Source of the DNA: Anaerovibrio slackiae | GTDB taxonomy: Bacteria > Bacillota > Negativicutes > Selenomonadales > Selenomonadaceae | Assembly (NCBI RefSeq): GCF_009695585.1 | Contig: NZ_VUNR01000020.1 | Coordinates: 1 to 49,376, forward strand | Length of the DNA stretch: 49,376 bases | Direction of reading: 5' to 3' | Shown here: positions 8,092 to 15,447 of the stretch, piece by piece | Numbering within the stretch: position 1 is the stretch's first letter | Layout: each line of letters starts with the position of its first letter | Program-made: the position numbers and the translations under genes | The notes under the pieces: model-generated | What the model was told of the DNA's origin: nothing | What the model saw: the letters and a program-made list of their open reading frames with translations, nothing else | The model's database searches: none

Positions 8092-8484
8092 TTAGTAGTA
8101 ATAGTAACCATCGATATAGTAGTAGATTCCCAAGCTGTCTGCACAATACTCAAACACTCCGTTTGGTGCACAAACTACAGACATCGGTGCTCCGATGCCC
8201 TTCTTTGCTGCCTTGATTCGCATTTCGTCTGATTGACAACGCCAAAAGTCAGTTTTAAATTTATTGAAATACCAAGACTGCTGATTTATTAGTCTGCCAT
8301 TTCGTACTTCCTTTACGACGACTGAAAAATTAGTGCTGTTACCAGAAATAGTATCTTCTACTACATAGATATCCTTGTTTTCAGAGTCCCAATGATCCAC
8401 CCAGACATCGGCAGCACTGACGCTGGATATTGTGGAGAAGAAAAATGCCAACATGAAAGCTGGAACCAATAATAATTTTTTCAT
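8092..8484 (-). CDS. Small secreted protein, paralogue B (130 aa)
   Basis: Start chosen at the ATG of MKKLLLVPAF, which has AAGAGG upstream and opens a signal peptide with cleavage near VSA-ADV (about residue 25); the frame is open further upstream only by overlap with the previous gene. The mature part has the A-D-x-WV and YVV-D motifs of paralogue A, then a Trp/Asn-Phe motif, and ends in a Tyr-rich tail of GIYYYIDGYYYY type. The function is unknown. It follows the zinc-ribbon DUF4234-like gene by 13 bp, so the two form one operon. Confidence 0.7.
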   Translation of the reverse strand: MKKLLLVPAFMLAFFFSTISSVSAADVWVDHWDSENKDIYVVEDTISGNSTNFSVVVKEVRNGRLINQQSWYFNKFKTDFWRCQSDEMRIKAAKKGIGAPMSVVCAPNGVFEYCADSLGIYYYIDGYYYY

Positions 8485-8497
8485 GATAATATACCTC

Positions 8498-9127
8498 TTA
8501 CCGATATGACAAATAGCGAACGCCCCTGGAATAATCAAAGTCGATAATTCTATTGACCGCCGGAATTAAAACGAAAATAGGGAATAATATAGCTAAGATG
8601 GTGGAGACACGGCTGTCTTTAATGTCGCGCTGGTACATAGCTTCATTTAAGGCATCGGTTAGTTTGCACATCAGATAGATACCATAAATACCACAGGTTA
8701 TCATGATATAAAAGACAGCTGTTCCGCCTGAGGCAGTTGTCCTTCTACCCACCAAGGTATGAACTGTATTGACAAGCTTTGCCCACCAAAAGAAGCTATA
8801 AATCCCCAGCGTACAACAGGAATATAACATGAACTTTAGAATGCTCATGCGCTCGACACGGTCACAAAACATCGTTGTTACAATTGAGGAATTTTCCCCA
8901 CCTTCTGCATGAACTGGAGTACTTTGCCCACTTTCTGCATGAACCTGAGGAATTTGCCCACCTTCTGTATGAACTTGTGGACTTTGGCCACCTTCTACAT
9001 GAACCTGGGATTGTTCTTGTGGAACCAGGTTCAATGCATGCTCTGTGGCAACCTCCTTGCCACAGGCATGACAGCTCGTTGCCTCATCTAGTAATTCTGC
9101 ACCACAGTTTTCACAAACCTTACTCAT
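8498..9127 (-). CDS. Zinc-ribbon membrane protein with DUF4234-like domain
   Basis: CENCG and CHACG form the ribbon. Four 10-residue repeats of QVHxEGGQSP type follow, and then a membrane region (residues 89-209) with the GIYxFFW and GIYGIY motifs typical of DUF4234-type proteins. The frame is open to 9190, but the -10 box of promoter B (9189-9194) overlaps that position, and AAGGAG lies just before the ATG at 9127; 9127 is therefore the start. It is the first gene of an operon with secreted paralogue B. Confidence 0.75.
   Translation of the reverse strand: MSKVCENCGAELLDEATSCHACGKEVATEHALNLVPQEQSQVHVEGGQSPQVHTEGGQIPQVHAESGQSTPVHAEGGENSSIVTTMFCDRVERMSILKFMLYSCCTLGIYSFFWWAKLVNTVHTLVGRRTTASGGTAVFYIMITCGIYGIYLMCKLTDALNEAMYQRDIKDSRVSTILAILFPIFVLIPAVNRIIDFDYSRGVRYLSYR
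8898..9017. repeat. 30-bp tandem repeat, four units
   Basis: Four direct 30-bp units with period 30 (CCCA at 8897, 8927, 8957 and a variant at 8987) encode the 10-residue HxEGG repeats of the zinc-ribbon protein. Confidence 0.85.
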
Positions 9128-9188
9128 AAGTCTCACTCCTTGAATAAAAAAATCTTTCATATGAATACTTAATGTGCTGATACTTTGC

Positions 9189-9234
9189 ATTATACAAGCT
9201 TATGAATATTTTGTGTTTACCCGTTGGGACAAAA
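9189..9234 (-). promoter_or_regulatory. Promoter with GGGTAAACA operator, copy B
   Basis: On the minus strand TTTTGTCCCAACGGGTAAAC, then 19 bp after the final A of TAAACA and TATAAT (9189-9194). Spacing is identical to copy A. Confidence 0.6.
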
Positions 9235-9244
9235 GACAGATTAT

Positions 9245-10621
9245 TTATTGTATATCAAAAACGATGAGCATTTCCTTGGCGAATATCCGTTGTGGGCTGG
9301 GGCTAGAGATGTTGACGACCAAGGATAGAGGCTCCTGACAGGCAAACTCTTCCATAGGCAGGGAAATTTGGGCAGAATCGCCTGGAGCAATGGTAGGGAG
9401 CTGTAGGCTGGTGTGGCTGATGCCGGCCATATCGTTGTAGATAATGGACAGGACAGGGCTTTCCAGATTGGCCGCGGTGGGATTGGTGATGGAGAGGCTG
9501 ATAGGAGTATTGCCGGGAAAATGTCCGCCAGATGCCTGTAGCTCTTGGTTGGAAATGGTGACTCTGCTGCTAGTACTTGGCATATATACACCATCCTCAT
9601 GGCTAAGGAGGGGATTGCCATTGGCGTAATACTGGGGATAGATAATGTTCTGGGCCGGTTTTAACACAGCTTGTTTAGGGGCAGTCGCTGGGGACAGAGT
9701 AGATGGAGCGGTGGTGTCTTTGACTTGGGGCGCAGCTTCATCGGAAGAGGGCAGGGTGGTTTCTGTCTGGCTTTCCGTTGTCTCATGCTGGGGAATGGCA
9801 GGGGCAGGTTCAGTTTTTGTGTAATTAATATATGCGGTAAAGCAGATGGCGGTCATTCCTACAGCCATGCCAAGGCCAAGGATATTGCGTTTATGCTGGG
9901 CAAGGCATTGGAAAATTGGCGGCCTGTTCAATGCCTTTAGCAGCTTATCCACATTCTGATAACGTGCCTGGGGATCAATAGCACAGCATTTATTTAGAAT
10001 GAGTATGAGCCTGCCACGGTATTGAGGACCCAAGATTTCCTTGAAGGTACAGCCTAGGGCATAGATATCGCTGCGGGCATCGGTCTGGCTGAAGCCATAC
10101 TGCTCCGGGGGAGCGTAGCCACGGGTACCCAGCAGTGCCGTGTCAGTAGCCTTGTGACCAGATAGCAGGCGAGCGGCATCAAAATCTATCAGATAGAGGC
10201 TTTCTGGCAGCTCTGGATTTTGGAGAATCAGATTTGCAGGCTTGATATCCCGATGGATGATGCCACATTCATGTAGTTCTTTCAAGCCATGACAAAGGCG
10301 GCTGAGCATCTGCTGGATTTGCTGGGGAGAAAATTCATAATTTTGGGCAAGCAAATCCGCCAAGGTACTGCCCTCTATGTACTGCTCAATAACAGTGGAG
10401 CTGCTTTCTCCTTGGGTATAAAAATAAATCTCCGGACATATAGAAAAATTATACTTCTTTAGCTCCTCATAGACGGGATTGAAGCGTGACAGCTCCCGCA
10501 GGATGACCTTCTGGTTGCTATCCTGGTCTATCGCCCGCCACACCTTGCCCTTGGGACTGTTGTGCAGGAGTTGGAGCCTTTGATATTTGTTCAATATGAA
10601 CTCTGTAGCAAAATCCTTCAC
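9245..10621 (-). CDS. Membrane-anchored Ser/Thr protein kinase with extracytoplasmic domain
   Basis: Kinase domain at residues 13-230: HRDIKPAN (Asp125, Lys127, Asn130), DFD at 146-148 in place of DFG, and GTRGYAPPEQ in the activation segment. The usual beta-3 VAIK lysine is not obvious: the aligned stretch reads VILRE with Arg42. A helix at 248-264 anchors it, followed by a Pro/Thr/Ala-rich linker and an Ig-like beta domain (about 345-458), presumably outside. The start is GTG with AAAGGAAG upstream. It is divergent from the XRE regulator and has its own promoter at 10654-10682. Confidence 0.85.
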   Translation of the reverse strand: MKDFATEFILNKYQRLQLLHNSPKGKVWRAIDQDSNQKVILRELSRFNPVYEELKKYNFSICPEIYFYTQGESSSTVIEQYIEGSTLADLLAQNYEFSPQQIQQMLSRLCHGLKELHECGIIHRDIKPANLILQNPELPESLYLIDFDAARLLSGHKATDTALLGTRGYAPPEQYGFSQTDARSDIYALGCTFKEILGPQYRGRLILILNKCCAIDPQARYQNVDKLLKALNRPPIFQCLAQHKRNILGLGMAVGMTAICFTAYINYTKTEPAPAIPQHETTESQTETTLPSSDEAAPQVKDTTAPSTLSPATAPKQAVLKPAQNIIYPQYYANGNPLLSHEDGVYMPSTSSRVTISNQELQASGGHFPGNTPISLSITNPTAANLESPVLSIIYNDMAGISHTSLQLPTIAPGDSAQISLPMEEFACQEPLSLVVNISSPSPQRIFAKEMLIVFDIQ

Positions 10622-10653
10622 AGTAAAACTTCCTTTGCCAATGCTTTTAGTTT

Positions 10654-10682
10654 ATTATCCAAGATACGGGAATGGGAGTCAA
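10654..10682 (-). promoter_or_regulatory. Promoter of the Ser/Thr kinase gene
   Basis: On the minus strand: TTGACT, 17 bp, GATAAT. Operator C lies 20 bp to the right, between the divergent promoters. Confidence 0.6.
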
Positions 10683-10701
10683 ATAATTTATAAAAAAACT
10701 A

Positions 10702-10744
10702 TTGTCCTATTGGGTAAACAAAGTTAGCTGAAATTTAGTATAAT
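10702..10744 (+). promoter_or_regulatory. Promoter with GGGTAAACA operator, copy C
   Basis: TTGTCCTATTGGGTAAACA (10702-10720), 18 bp, TATAAT (10739-10744). It drives the XRE regulator gene, which suggests autoregulation (inference). Confidence 0.6.
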
Positions 10745-10855
10745 ATGATATGACAGGGTGGGGCTAATATATCCATCCTCGTGGTCACCTCATTGAAAAA
10801 AATGCAGAGGAATTTTCTTTCAATAATGTAGTGTTTATAACATGGAGGAAATAGT

Positions 10856-11305
10856 GTGAATTGTACTGAAAAAGTAAAGGATACAGCTCAACTGGAGAAT
10901 GAAATAGAGAATATTGGCAACTATCAGGATATTGAGGCATATTTGTGCATGAATCAGGAAAGCATGCGGTCTTTTAGCTTGCCGGAATATCTGGAGCAGC
11001 TATTGGAACAGAAGGGGCTGACCAAAGCTGAGGTAATAGAGCGTTCCAAGCTGGACAAGGTATATGCATATCATATTTTTTCCGGTAGGAAGCGTCCGGG
11101 CAGGGAAAAGATATTGGCTTTGGCTATTGCCATGGAGTTAAGCGTAGAGGAGACACAGTTCTTGCTCTACTGTGCTGGCGTAAGGCAGCTGTATGTCAGA
11201 AATCCCTGGGACAGCGTGATTTTCTATGCTTTGAAGAAGAAAATGAAAATCATAGATGTGAACTGTCTGTTGATGCAGTTGGGAGAAAACGTGGTATTGG
11301 TGTAG
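10856..11305 (+). CDS. XRE-type helix-turn-helix regulator next to the kinase
   Basis: This 149-residue protein starts at GTG with GGAGGA upstream. A helix-turn-helix lies at roughly residues 42-100 (YLEQLLEQKGLTKAEVIERS, then the recognition-type SGRKRPGREKILALA). The C-terminal part (RQLYVRNPWDSVIFYAL) is a conserved-looking tail outside the DNA-binding domain. Its position divergent from a membrane kinase suggests a kinase-regulator pair, and the shared operator in front of three units is a natural target (both inferences). A GGGCAG/CTGCCC hairpin at 11322-11341 may terminate it. Confidence 0.75.
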   Translation: MNCTEKVKDTAQLENEIENIGNYQDIEAYLCMNQESMRSFSLPEYLEQLLEQKGLTKAEVIERSKLDKVYAYHIFSGRKRPGREKILALAIAMELSVEETQFLLYCAGVRQLYVRNPWDSVIFYALKKKMKIIDVNCLLMQLGENVVLV

Positions 11306-11424
11306 GCAGTGGAACTGTATAGGGCAGAATGTGTACTGCCCAAATAATTATATGTAACTCAAACTTCCCACACAGAAAATCCTAACGGCTCCTTGAAAAC
11401 TGTATATTTCAAAAGATAAATTTC

Positions 11425-12435
11425 TCAATTAGCTTGCAATAAGCGTTGCATGGACTCAGGCAACTTGGACATAAATTCATTGTAGAAGCATTCAATCTGC
11501 TCATCAGTGATATGGAATTCTTCCTGCACTGTTGCCAGCATAGCTTCAACTATGATCATCATTGATTCATGATAGGTTATATCTGCTACTTCGGATACCA
11601 TAAGATAGAATAACTCGCCAAGAGTTCTGTCATCTTCGTTATCTCGCTTAGAAACTGCTAATAGCATGTAGCGTGTAAAAACCATTGCAACATGTGCGGT
11701 AAGGCCGTCATAGGAAAGGCCATGATATTCATTTCACAATAGCAGACTGCTTTTGCAAGTTTTGAAGAATACCTCAATAGCCCAGAGATGGCCGTAAATA
11801 CGGATAATATCCTGTTCGCTCAGGCTCATATCAGTGCAGATAATGGCAATCCAGTCCTTGTGTTTATTGCGATTGCGGACACAGACAATACGGGCATCAA
11901 TGCCATTGTCGCCATTTTTGTCCTGGCCTACCTTCACTGGAACAGAAAGAAGATATTTAGAGCGACCACGTCGCTTCTTGCAAGAGGCAAATATCTTCTT
12001 GATACTCATATGTTTGCCTTCAAATATGTAGTTCCGTTTGCTGCTGCGTTTGACCATAGCTATTACATTAAGCCCTAGTTCCTTTACATCAAGAATCTGT
12101 TTGGGATTGGAAAACCAGCTGTCAAACAACACATATTTTGCCTTGTGTCCTGCTCCCAATGCTGTTTTCAACAAATATATCATGACATCAGTAACTTTTG
12201 GGCAAGCCATAAGACGACGCTGGCCAGAGATAGTCCTTTTGTCAATCTTGCTACGTGTACCAAGGATGTTTTCTTCCTTATTTGAGGCCAGCAAAGAAGA
12301 ATTGATTGGCATGAACGTGCAGCCATCTGTCCAGCCCAAGGTCAATAGCCTGAGGCCCTTCATATATCGCTTTGACACATGGTCAAACACACGGGAGGCA
12401 TATTCAGTCCGCTTGAATCCAGTCCTTTCATACAA
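11425..12435 (-). pseudogene. IS4-type DDE transposase, truncated and with in-frame stop
   Basis: Two stretches (12435-11734 and 11733-11425) lie in one frame, separated only by a TGA at 11734-11736. The first has LTLGWTDG, YVLFDSWFSNP (second Asp) and YGHLWAIEVFFKTCK, the Y-(2)-R/W-x-IE-x-F-K C-terminal signature of IS4-group transposases. The second is the C-terminal tail (YDGLTAHVAMVFTRYMLLA onward). The N-terminal third, including the first catalytic Asp, is missing; homology stops near 12430 where the next module begins. Not functional as it stands. Confidence 0.8.
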
Positions 12436-12446
12436 GGGGTGTGCAG

Positions 12447-12812
12447 ATGAACAATTTTCCTGACATTATAAAAGAAAAGCGATTAGCCATGAAACTCAGC
12501 TTACGCAATGCTTCTCGACTTATTGGCATAAGCCACACCTACCTAAACAATCTGGAAAAAGGGGGTGACCACCGCACCGGCATCAAAAATAAGCCAACAC
12601 CGGAAACACTCCAACTTATTGCAACTGCCTATGACTTGGATTATAATTGCCTGCTCCAATCATGTGGATATATTGAGGAAACCTCTTTGGAACTGCCAGT
12701 ACACTTGCAGGAATTATTAGCAACTTGTCGCAAACTGCCAAAGTCTGATGTTAATTACATGACACAGTTTGCACAATTCTTGCTGGAAAAACACTCGCCT
12801 AACAAAAACTGA
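12447..12812 (+). CDS. XRE-type helix-turn-helix protein, copy 1
   Basis: This 121-residue protein starts at ATG 12447 with AAGGGG seven bases upstream; a GTG at 12441 is too close. The HTH spans residues 4-60: IKEKRLAMKLSLRNASRLIG, IGISHTYLNNLEKG, KPTPETLQLIATAYDL. It is clearly paralogous to the gene at 24194-24568 over its full length, including a leucine-rich C-terminal tail. Both copies are followed by the same two hairpins. It begins within about 20 bp of the broken transposase, so its original promoter may be lost. Confidence 0.78.
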   Translation: MNNFPDIIKEKRLAMKLSLRNASRLIGISHTYLNNLEKGGDHRTGIKNKPTPETLQLIATAYDLDYNCLLQSCGYIEETSLELPVHLQELLATCRKLPKSDVNYMTQFAQFLLEKHSPNKN

Positions 12813-12871
12813 CATACATAACACCATATCTAACATCCGTTTAATATATTACCCCAATCAATGCTACATTG

Positions 12872-12922
12872 ATTTTACCAAACGATACACCCACTAAATG
12901 TCCTTCTAATAAAAAACTAAAA
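12872..12922 (-). promoter_or_regulatory. Conserved promoter block, type 2, orphan copy 3
   Basis: On the minus strand: GGACAT (12898-12903), 20 bp, TAAAAT (12872-12877), ATCA. It points into the 3' end of the XRE gene, so no gene is placed to use it. The flanking A-rich bases and the hairpin 20 bp away also resemble copy 2, so it may be the remnant of a lost zinc-ribbon gene. Confidence 0.4.
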
Positions 12923-12937
12923 ATTTATCGAAAAACT

Positions 12938-12982
12938 AAAACCCGATTGGTACTATCTATAGGCAGATACTAATCGGGTTTT
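12938..12982 (+). terminator. ACCCGATT hairpin, copy 1
   Basis: AAAACCCGATT pairs with AATCGGGTTTT. It serves the XRE gene and matches the hairpin at 24582-24625 in sequence and position. Confidence 0.7.
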
Positions 12983-13033
12983 ATCATATTTGCAATCCCC
13001 CAGCTTTCTCCTTTCCTTGCCCTAGTCTAAGAA

Positions 13034-13067
13034 AAAAGCCCAGCTGGCACAAACCAAACTGAGCTTT
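13034..13067. terminator. AGCCCAGCTGG hairpin, copy 1
   Basis: AAAAGCCCAGCTGG against CCAAACTGAGCTTTT, with flanking A and T runs on both sides. It can end transcripts from either side (XRE gene and DUF4160 gene). A near copy lies at 24932-24964. Confidence 0.7.
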
Positions 13068-13110
13068 TATAGCACATCAATTATATCAATCAATAGAACA
13101 TATTTGTCTA

Positions 13111-13389
13111 CTAACAATAATAAGAAATCTCCTTATGAAATTCATACCACTTCTTAACAACTTCTCCTGACCTTGCCTCTATAACAGCCATCAAATCTCT
13201 CAAAACCCTGTCAGGAATTTTAGAGGCATTATTTGCCAGCAAGCATTTTCCACTCCTGGTAATCCACACTTTAGTAGTATTTGCCGTTGGCACTCCATTC
13301 GTTATATGCACATGCACAGGCTCCAATGGCTCACTTTCATTAGACCAGAAATAAATCAAGTAACCTGCAATCCTAAAAATTTGCGGCAT
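13111..13389 (-). CDS. DUF4160 domain protein (92 aa)
   Basis: FWSNESEPLEPVHVHITNG and KVWITRSGKCLLANN fit the DUF4160 family, small proteins often paired with another small gene. The start is the ATG at 13389 with AAGGAGG nine bases upstream; the frame is open to 13413 only within the preceding gene. It overlaps the end of the upstream gene by 17 bp, so translation is probably coupled. A role in toxin-antitoxin-type pairs has been suggested for such genes, but nothing here proves it. Confidence 0.75.
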   Translation of the reverse strand: MPQIFRIAGYLIYFWSNESEPLEPVHVHITNGVPTANTTKVWITRSGKCLLANNASKIPDRVLRDLMAVIEARSGEVVKKWYEFHKEISYYC

Positions 13390-13654
13390 TGCCAAGACCT
13401 CCTTGTCTGGCAAACTGGATAATCAGATGTGCAGTAGACTGAATAATTTCCTCTAACTGCCTCATTTCTTCCTCATCAAAACCATCCACCTTATCCCACT
13501 TGTACGCAGGCAGGTAACAGTACGCAGACTTGAATCCAAGGTTTATAGGCTTTTCCACATACACCTCAACCACTTCCTTGCCCGTCTCATCGTACATCAC
13601 ATCAGAATGAACTATCTGGGTTCCATCATTTAGCTCCATGAATGGGTGCATCAT
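13373..13654 (-). CDS. Small protein partnered with DUF4160 (93 aa)
   Basis: Begins MMHPFMELNDGTQIVHSDVM; acidic middle and a C-terminal helix (STAHLIIQFARQGG). I do not recognise a named family. The ATG at 13654 has GGGAG eight bases upstream; a GTG at 13663 overlaps that site. It overlaps the DUF4160 gene and forms a two-gene unit that sits between the second hairpin and the putative left att site. Confidence 0.65.
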   Translation of the reverse strand: MMHPFMELNDGTQIVHSDVMYDETGKEVVEVYVEKPINLGFKSAYCYLPAYKWDKVDGFDEEEMRQLEEIIQSTAHLIIQFARQGGLGNAANF

Positions 13655-13685
13655 CTCAATCACTCCCTGTCCTGTAAACCAAAAA

Positions 13686-13710
13686 GCCAGCTGGCACTAT
13701 ACCAGCTGGC
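13686..13710 (-). terminator. GCCAGCTGG hairpin
   Basis: Perfect 9-bp stem GCCAGCTGG/CCAGCTGGC with a CACTATA loop, followed on the minus strand by TTTTT. Similar in sequence to the hairpin next to the tmRNA end (24932). Confidence 0.7.
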
Positions 13711-13740
13711 TCACAGTGCCACTTCTGACACATATATGTA

Positions 13741-13781
13741 GCCGATTATGTCCAAAATCCATAATCAATTCCGTAATCGGC
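13741..13781. repeat. Inverted repeat beside the left att candidate
   Basis: GCCGATTA (13741-13748) and TAATCGGC (13774-13781) end eight bases before the 12-bp att copy. Confidence 0.55.
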
Positions 13782-13789
13782 AGAATGTC

Positions 13790-13801
13790 TGGTGGAGATG
13801 G
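13790..13801. other. Putative left attachment site (copy of tmRNA 3' end)
   Basis: TGGTGGAGATGG is identical, in the same orientation, to 25005-25016, which encodes the last 12 nt of the tmRNA. It lies about 130 bp beyond the end of a large serine recombinase gene. Together the two copies would bound an 11.2 kb element. Confidence 0.55.
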
Positions 13802-13852
13802 TTCGCACCTAACCTTTTGGGCGAAATGCGAAACCATCATCAATGTCACACT

Positions 13853-13882
13853 CATGAAAACTCCCCCTAGGGAACTTTCATG
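13853..13882. repeat. 30-bp imperfect palindrome downstream of recombinase 1
   Basis: CATGAAA and TTTCATG flank a CCCTAGGG core. It could be a recombinase-binding or regulatory site, or a weak terminator. Confidence 0.5.
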
Positions 13883-13928
13883 AATTTTACTTTTCTTCAT
13901 TTTACTATGAAAATTCCCCTCTTGTCAA

Positions 13929-15431
13929 CTAGGAGAACTTTATTTCTACATTATTTTTATCAACATCAATACTATGTACATGTGCTTGAAGCCATCGCCT
14001 TGTTAGTATGGTATTATGAGTCCTGATGTATTCCGGCAATATTCTGATAGCTTCCTGCACTTCTTCTGCTGTGTACTGCCTTGCCAGCAGTGATTCCATA
14101 GTATTTCGCTCATCCTGCAAAACCTTCATGTTGGCATTAACTGTGTCCATCTGATTCAAAATCCGCTTCCTTGTAATTTCATTGTCAATCACCGAAAGTG
14201 TATTAGTAAGATTTCCCAGCTTCCGCTCTTGGTCAGCAATATTCTTCGACAGCATTTCCAATTTTTTATTGAGTATTTCATCCTTCCGTATTTTTTGATT
14301 AAGCACTGAAGACAATTTTGTAGCTGATTTCTTGGCAAAAGTTCCTGCAAAAATCAACTGAGTGACCAGCTTATCCAAAATCCAGCGATTGAGCTTCTTG
14401 GTGGAACATTTCCCCACTTCCTTGGAAGGACACCTGTAATAGGAATATTTTTTCTTGCTTTTGCCAGAGGTAGAAGTGTCACCTGTAAATGTAGCACCGC
14501 AGTCCTTGCAGTGTATCATCCCTCTAAGCAGGTAGCTTCTATCCTTAGACGTATTTTTGCTCCCTTTAGCAGACAATTTTTCCTGCACGGCAAAAAAAAG
14601 CTCCTTGCTGATGATAGCAGGATGGTCATTCTCAATCCGTATGATATCCTCATCAGCCTTGTTTTTGTGGGTATTCCTTTTCCCTGCACTTTCGCCATGC
14701 TTCTGCTTGGCTTCTGCCTTGTTGTAGATGAATGTTCCCATGTATTTTTCATTGAAAAGAATATCCCTGATTGAGTTCTGCACAAAAGGCTGCTTTTTCT
14801 TTGTCAAGTATCCTTGGCGATTAAGTTCCTGTGCTATGGCTTTGTAGCCGTATCCCTCGTTGTAAAGCAGGAATATTTCCTTGACCGCTGGTGCTTCCAG
14901 TTGATTGATGACAAGTTTTCCATTTCGAACATCGTACCCCAAAGGTGCTGTTCCGCCACAATGCTGTGCCTTCTCAGCTGTTTCCATCAACCTCTGCTTT
15001 GCCCTCACCCCAGTCACTTCTGCAAGGTATTGTGCCACGCTGACCGCAAGCGACTCCGTCAAGTGCCCAATCACGGTATCTTCTACCTCATTCTTGACTG
15101 ACCTTATATCCATGTTTTTCAATGTCAAATCTTTTTTAAATGAATAGTAGTTCATCACATTCCTATGCAGTCTGTCCACTTGGTCGACCACAACAAATGA
15201 GAGTTCCTTGTAATGGATGGCAATGTAATCCAGCATCGCAATGTATCCATCACGTTTAGCATTTGTTCCTGTTTTTGCTTCATCCGTGAACCATTTTACA
15301 ATTGTGAAATTCATCATTTTAGCATATTGGACTATGCAGTGTTTCTGCTGTTCTATGCTCAATGGATTCTGCCCGTAGCTGCTGTATCTGCAATATGCCA
15401 CGCATTTTGTTCCAGCCTGATTTTCCATCAT
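13929..15431 (-). CDS. Large serine recombinase 1 (Ccr-like)
   Basis: 500 residues. The resolvase-type catalytic domain (1-150) has AYCRYSSYGQ with Ser17 as nucleophile and the VVVDQVDRLHRN helix region. A Recombinase domain (about 160-300) follows, then a zinc ribbon with Cys308, Cys311, Cys334 and Cys342, a coiled coil (about 370-450), and a C-terminal tail. Large serine recombinases integrate and excise mobile elements at short att sites. Order DUF927 helicase, small gene, recombinase on one strand matches the cch-ccr arrangement of staphylococcal cassette chromosomes (established for that group; homology here is inferred). Confidence 0.88.
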   Translation of the reverse strand: MMENQAGTKCVAYCRYSSYGQNPLSIEQQKHCIVQYAKMMNFTIVKWFTDEAKTGTNAKRDGYIAMLDYIAIHYKELSFVVVDQVDRLHRNVMNYYSFKKDLTLKNMDIRSVKNEVEDTVIGHLTESLAVSVAQYLAEVTGVRAKQRLMETAEKAQHCGGTAPLGYDVRNGKLVINQLEAPAVKEIFLLYNEGYGYKAIAQELNRQGYLTKKKQPFVQNSIRDILFNEKYMGTFIYNKAEAKQKHGESAGKRNTHKNKADEDIIRIENDHPAIISKELFFAVQEKLSAKGSKNTSKDRSYLLRGMIHCKDCGATFTGDTSTSGKSKKKYSYYRCPSKEVGKCSTKKLNRWILDKLVTQLIFAGTFAKKSATKLSSVLNQKIRKDEILNKKLEMLSKNIADQERKLGNLTNTLSVIDNEITRKRILNQMDTVNANMKVLQDERNTMESLLARQYTAEEVQEAIRILPEYIRTHNTILTRRWLQAHVHSIDVDKNNVEIKFS

Positions 15432-15447
15432 GCTTCCCCCTATTTAA

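Noticed and set aside
8594-8608. Another TGGTGGAGA similar to the att core
   Set aside because: It matches only the first nine bases and lies within a coding gene without a neighbouring recombinase.
8898-9017. Regular 30-bp repeats considered as a CRISPR array
   Set aside because: The units are head-to-tail without spacers and encode a protein repeat in frame.
12872-12922. Type 2 block read as a plus-strand small RNA promoter
   Set aside because: Plus-strand -10 matches are poor in all three copies, while the minus-strand TAnAAT is good in all three.
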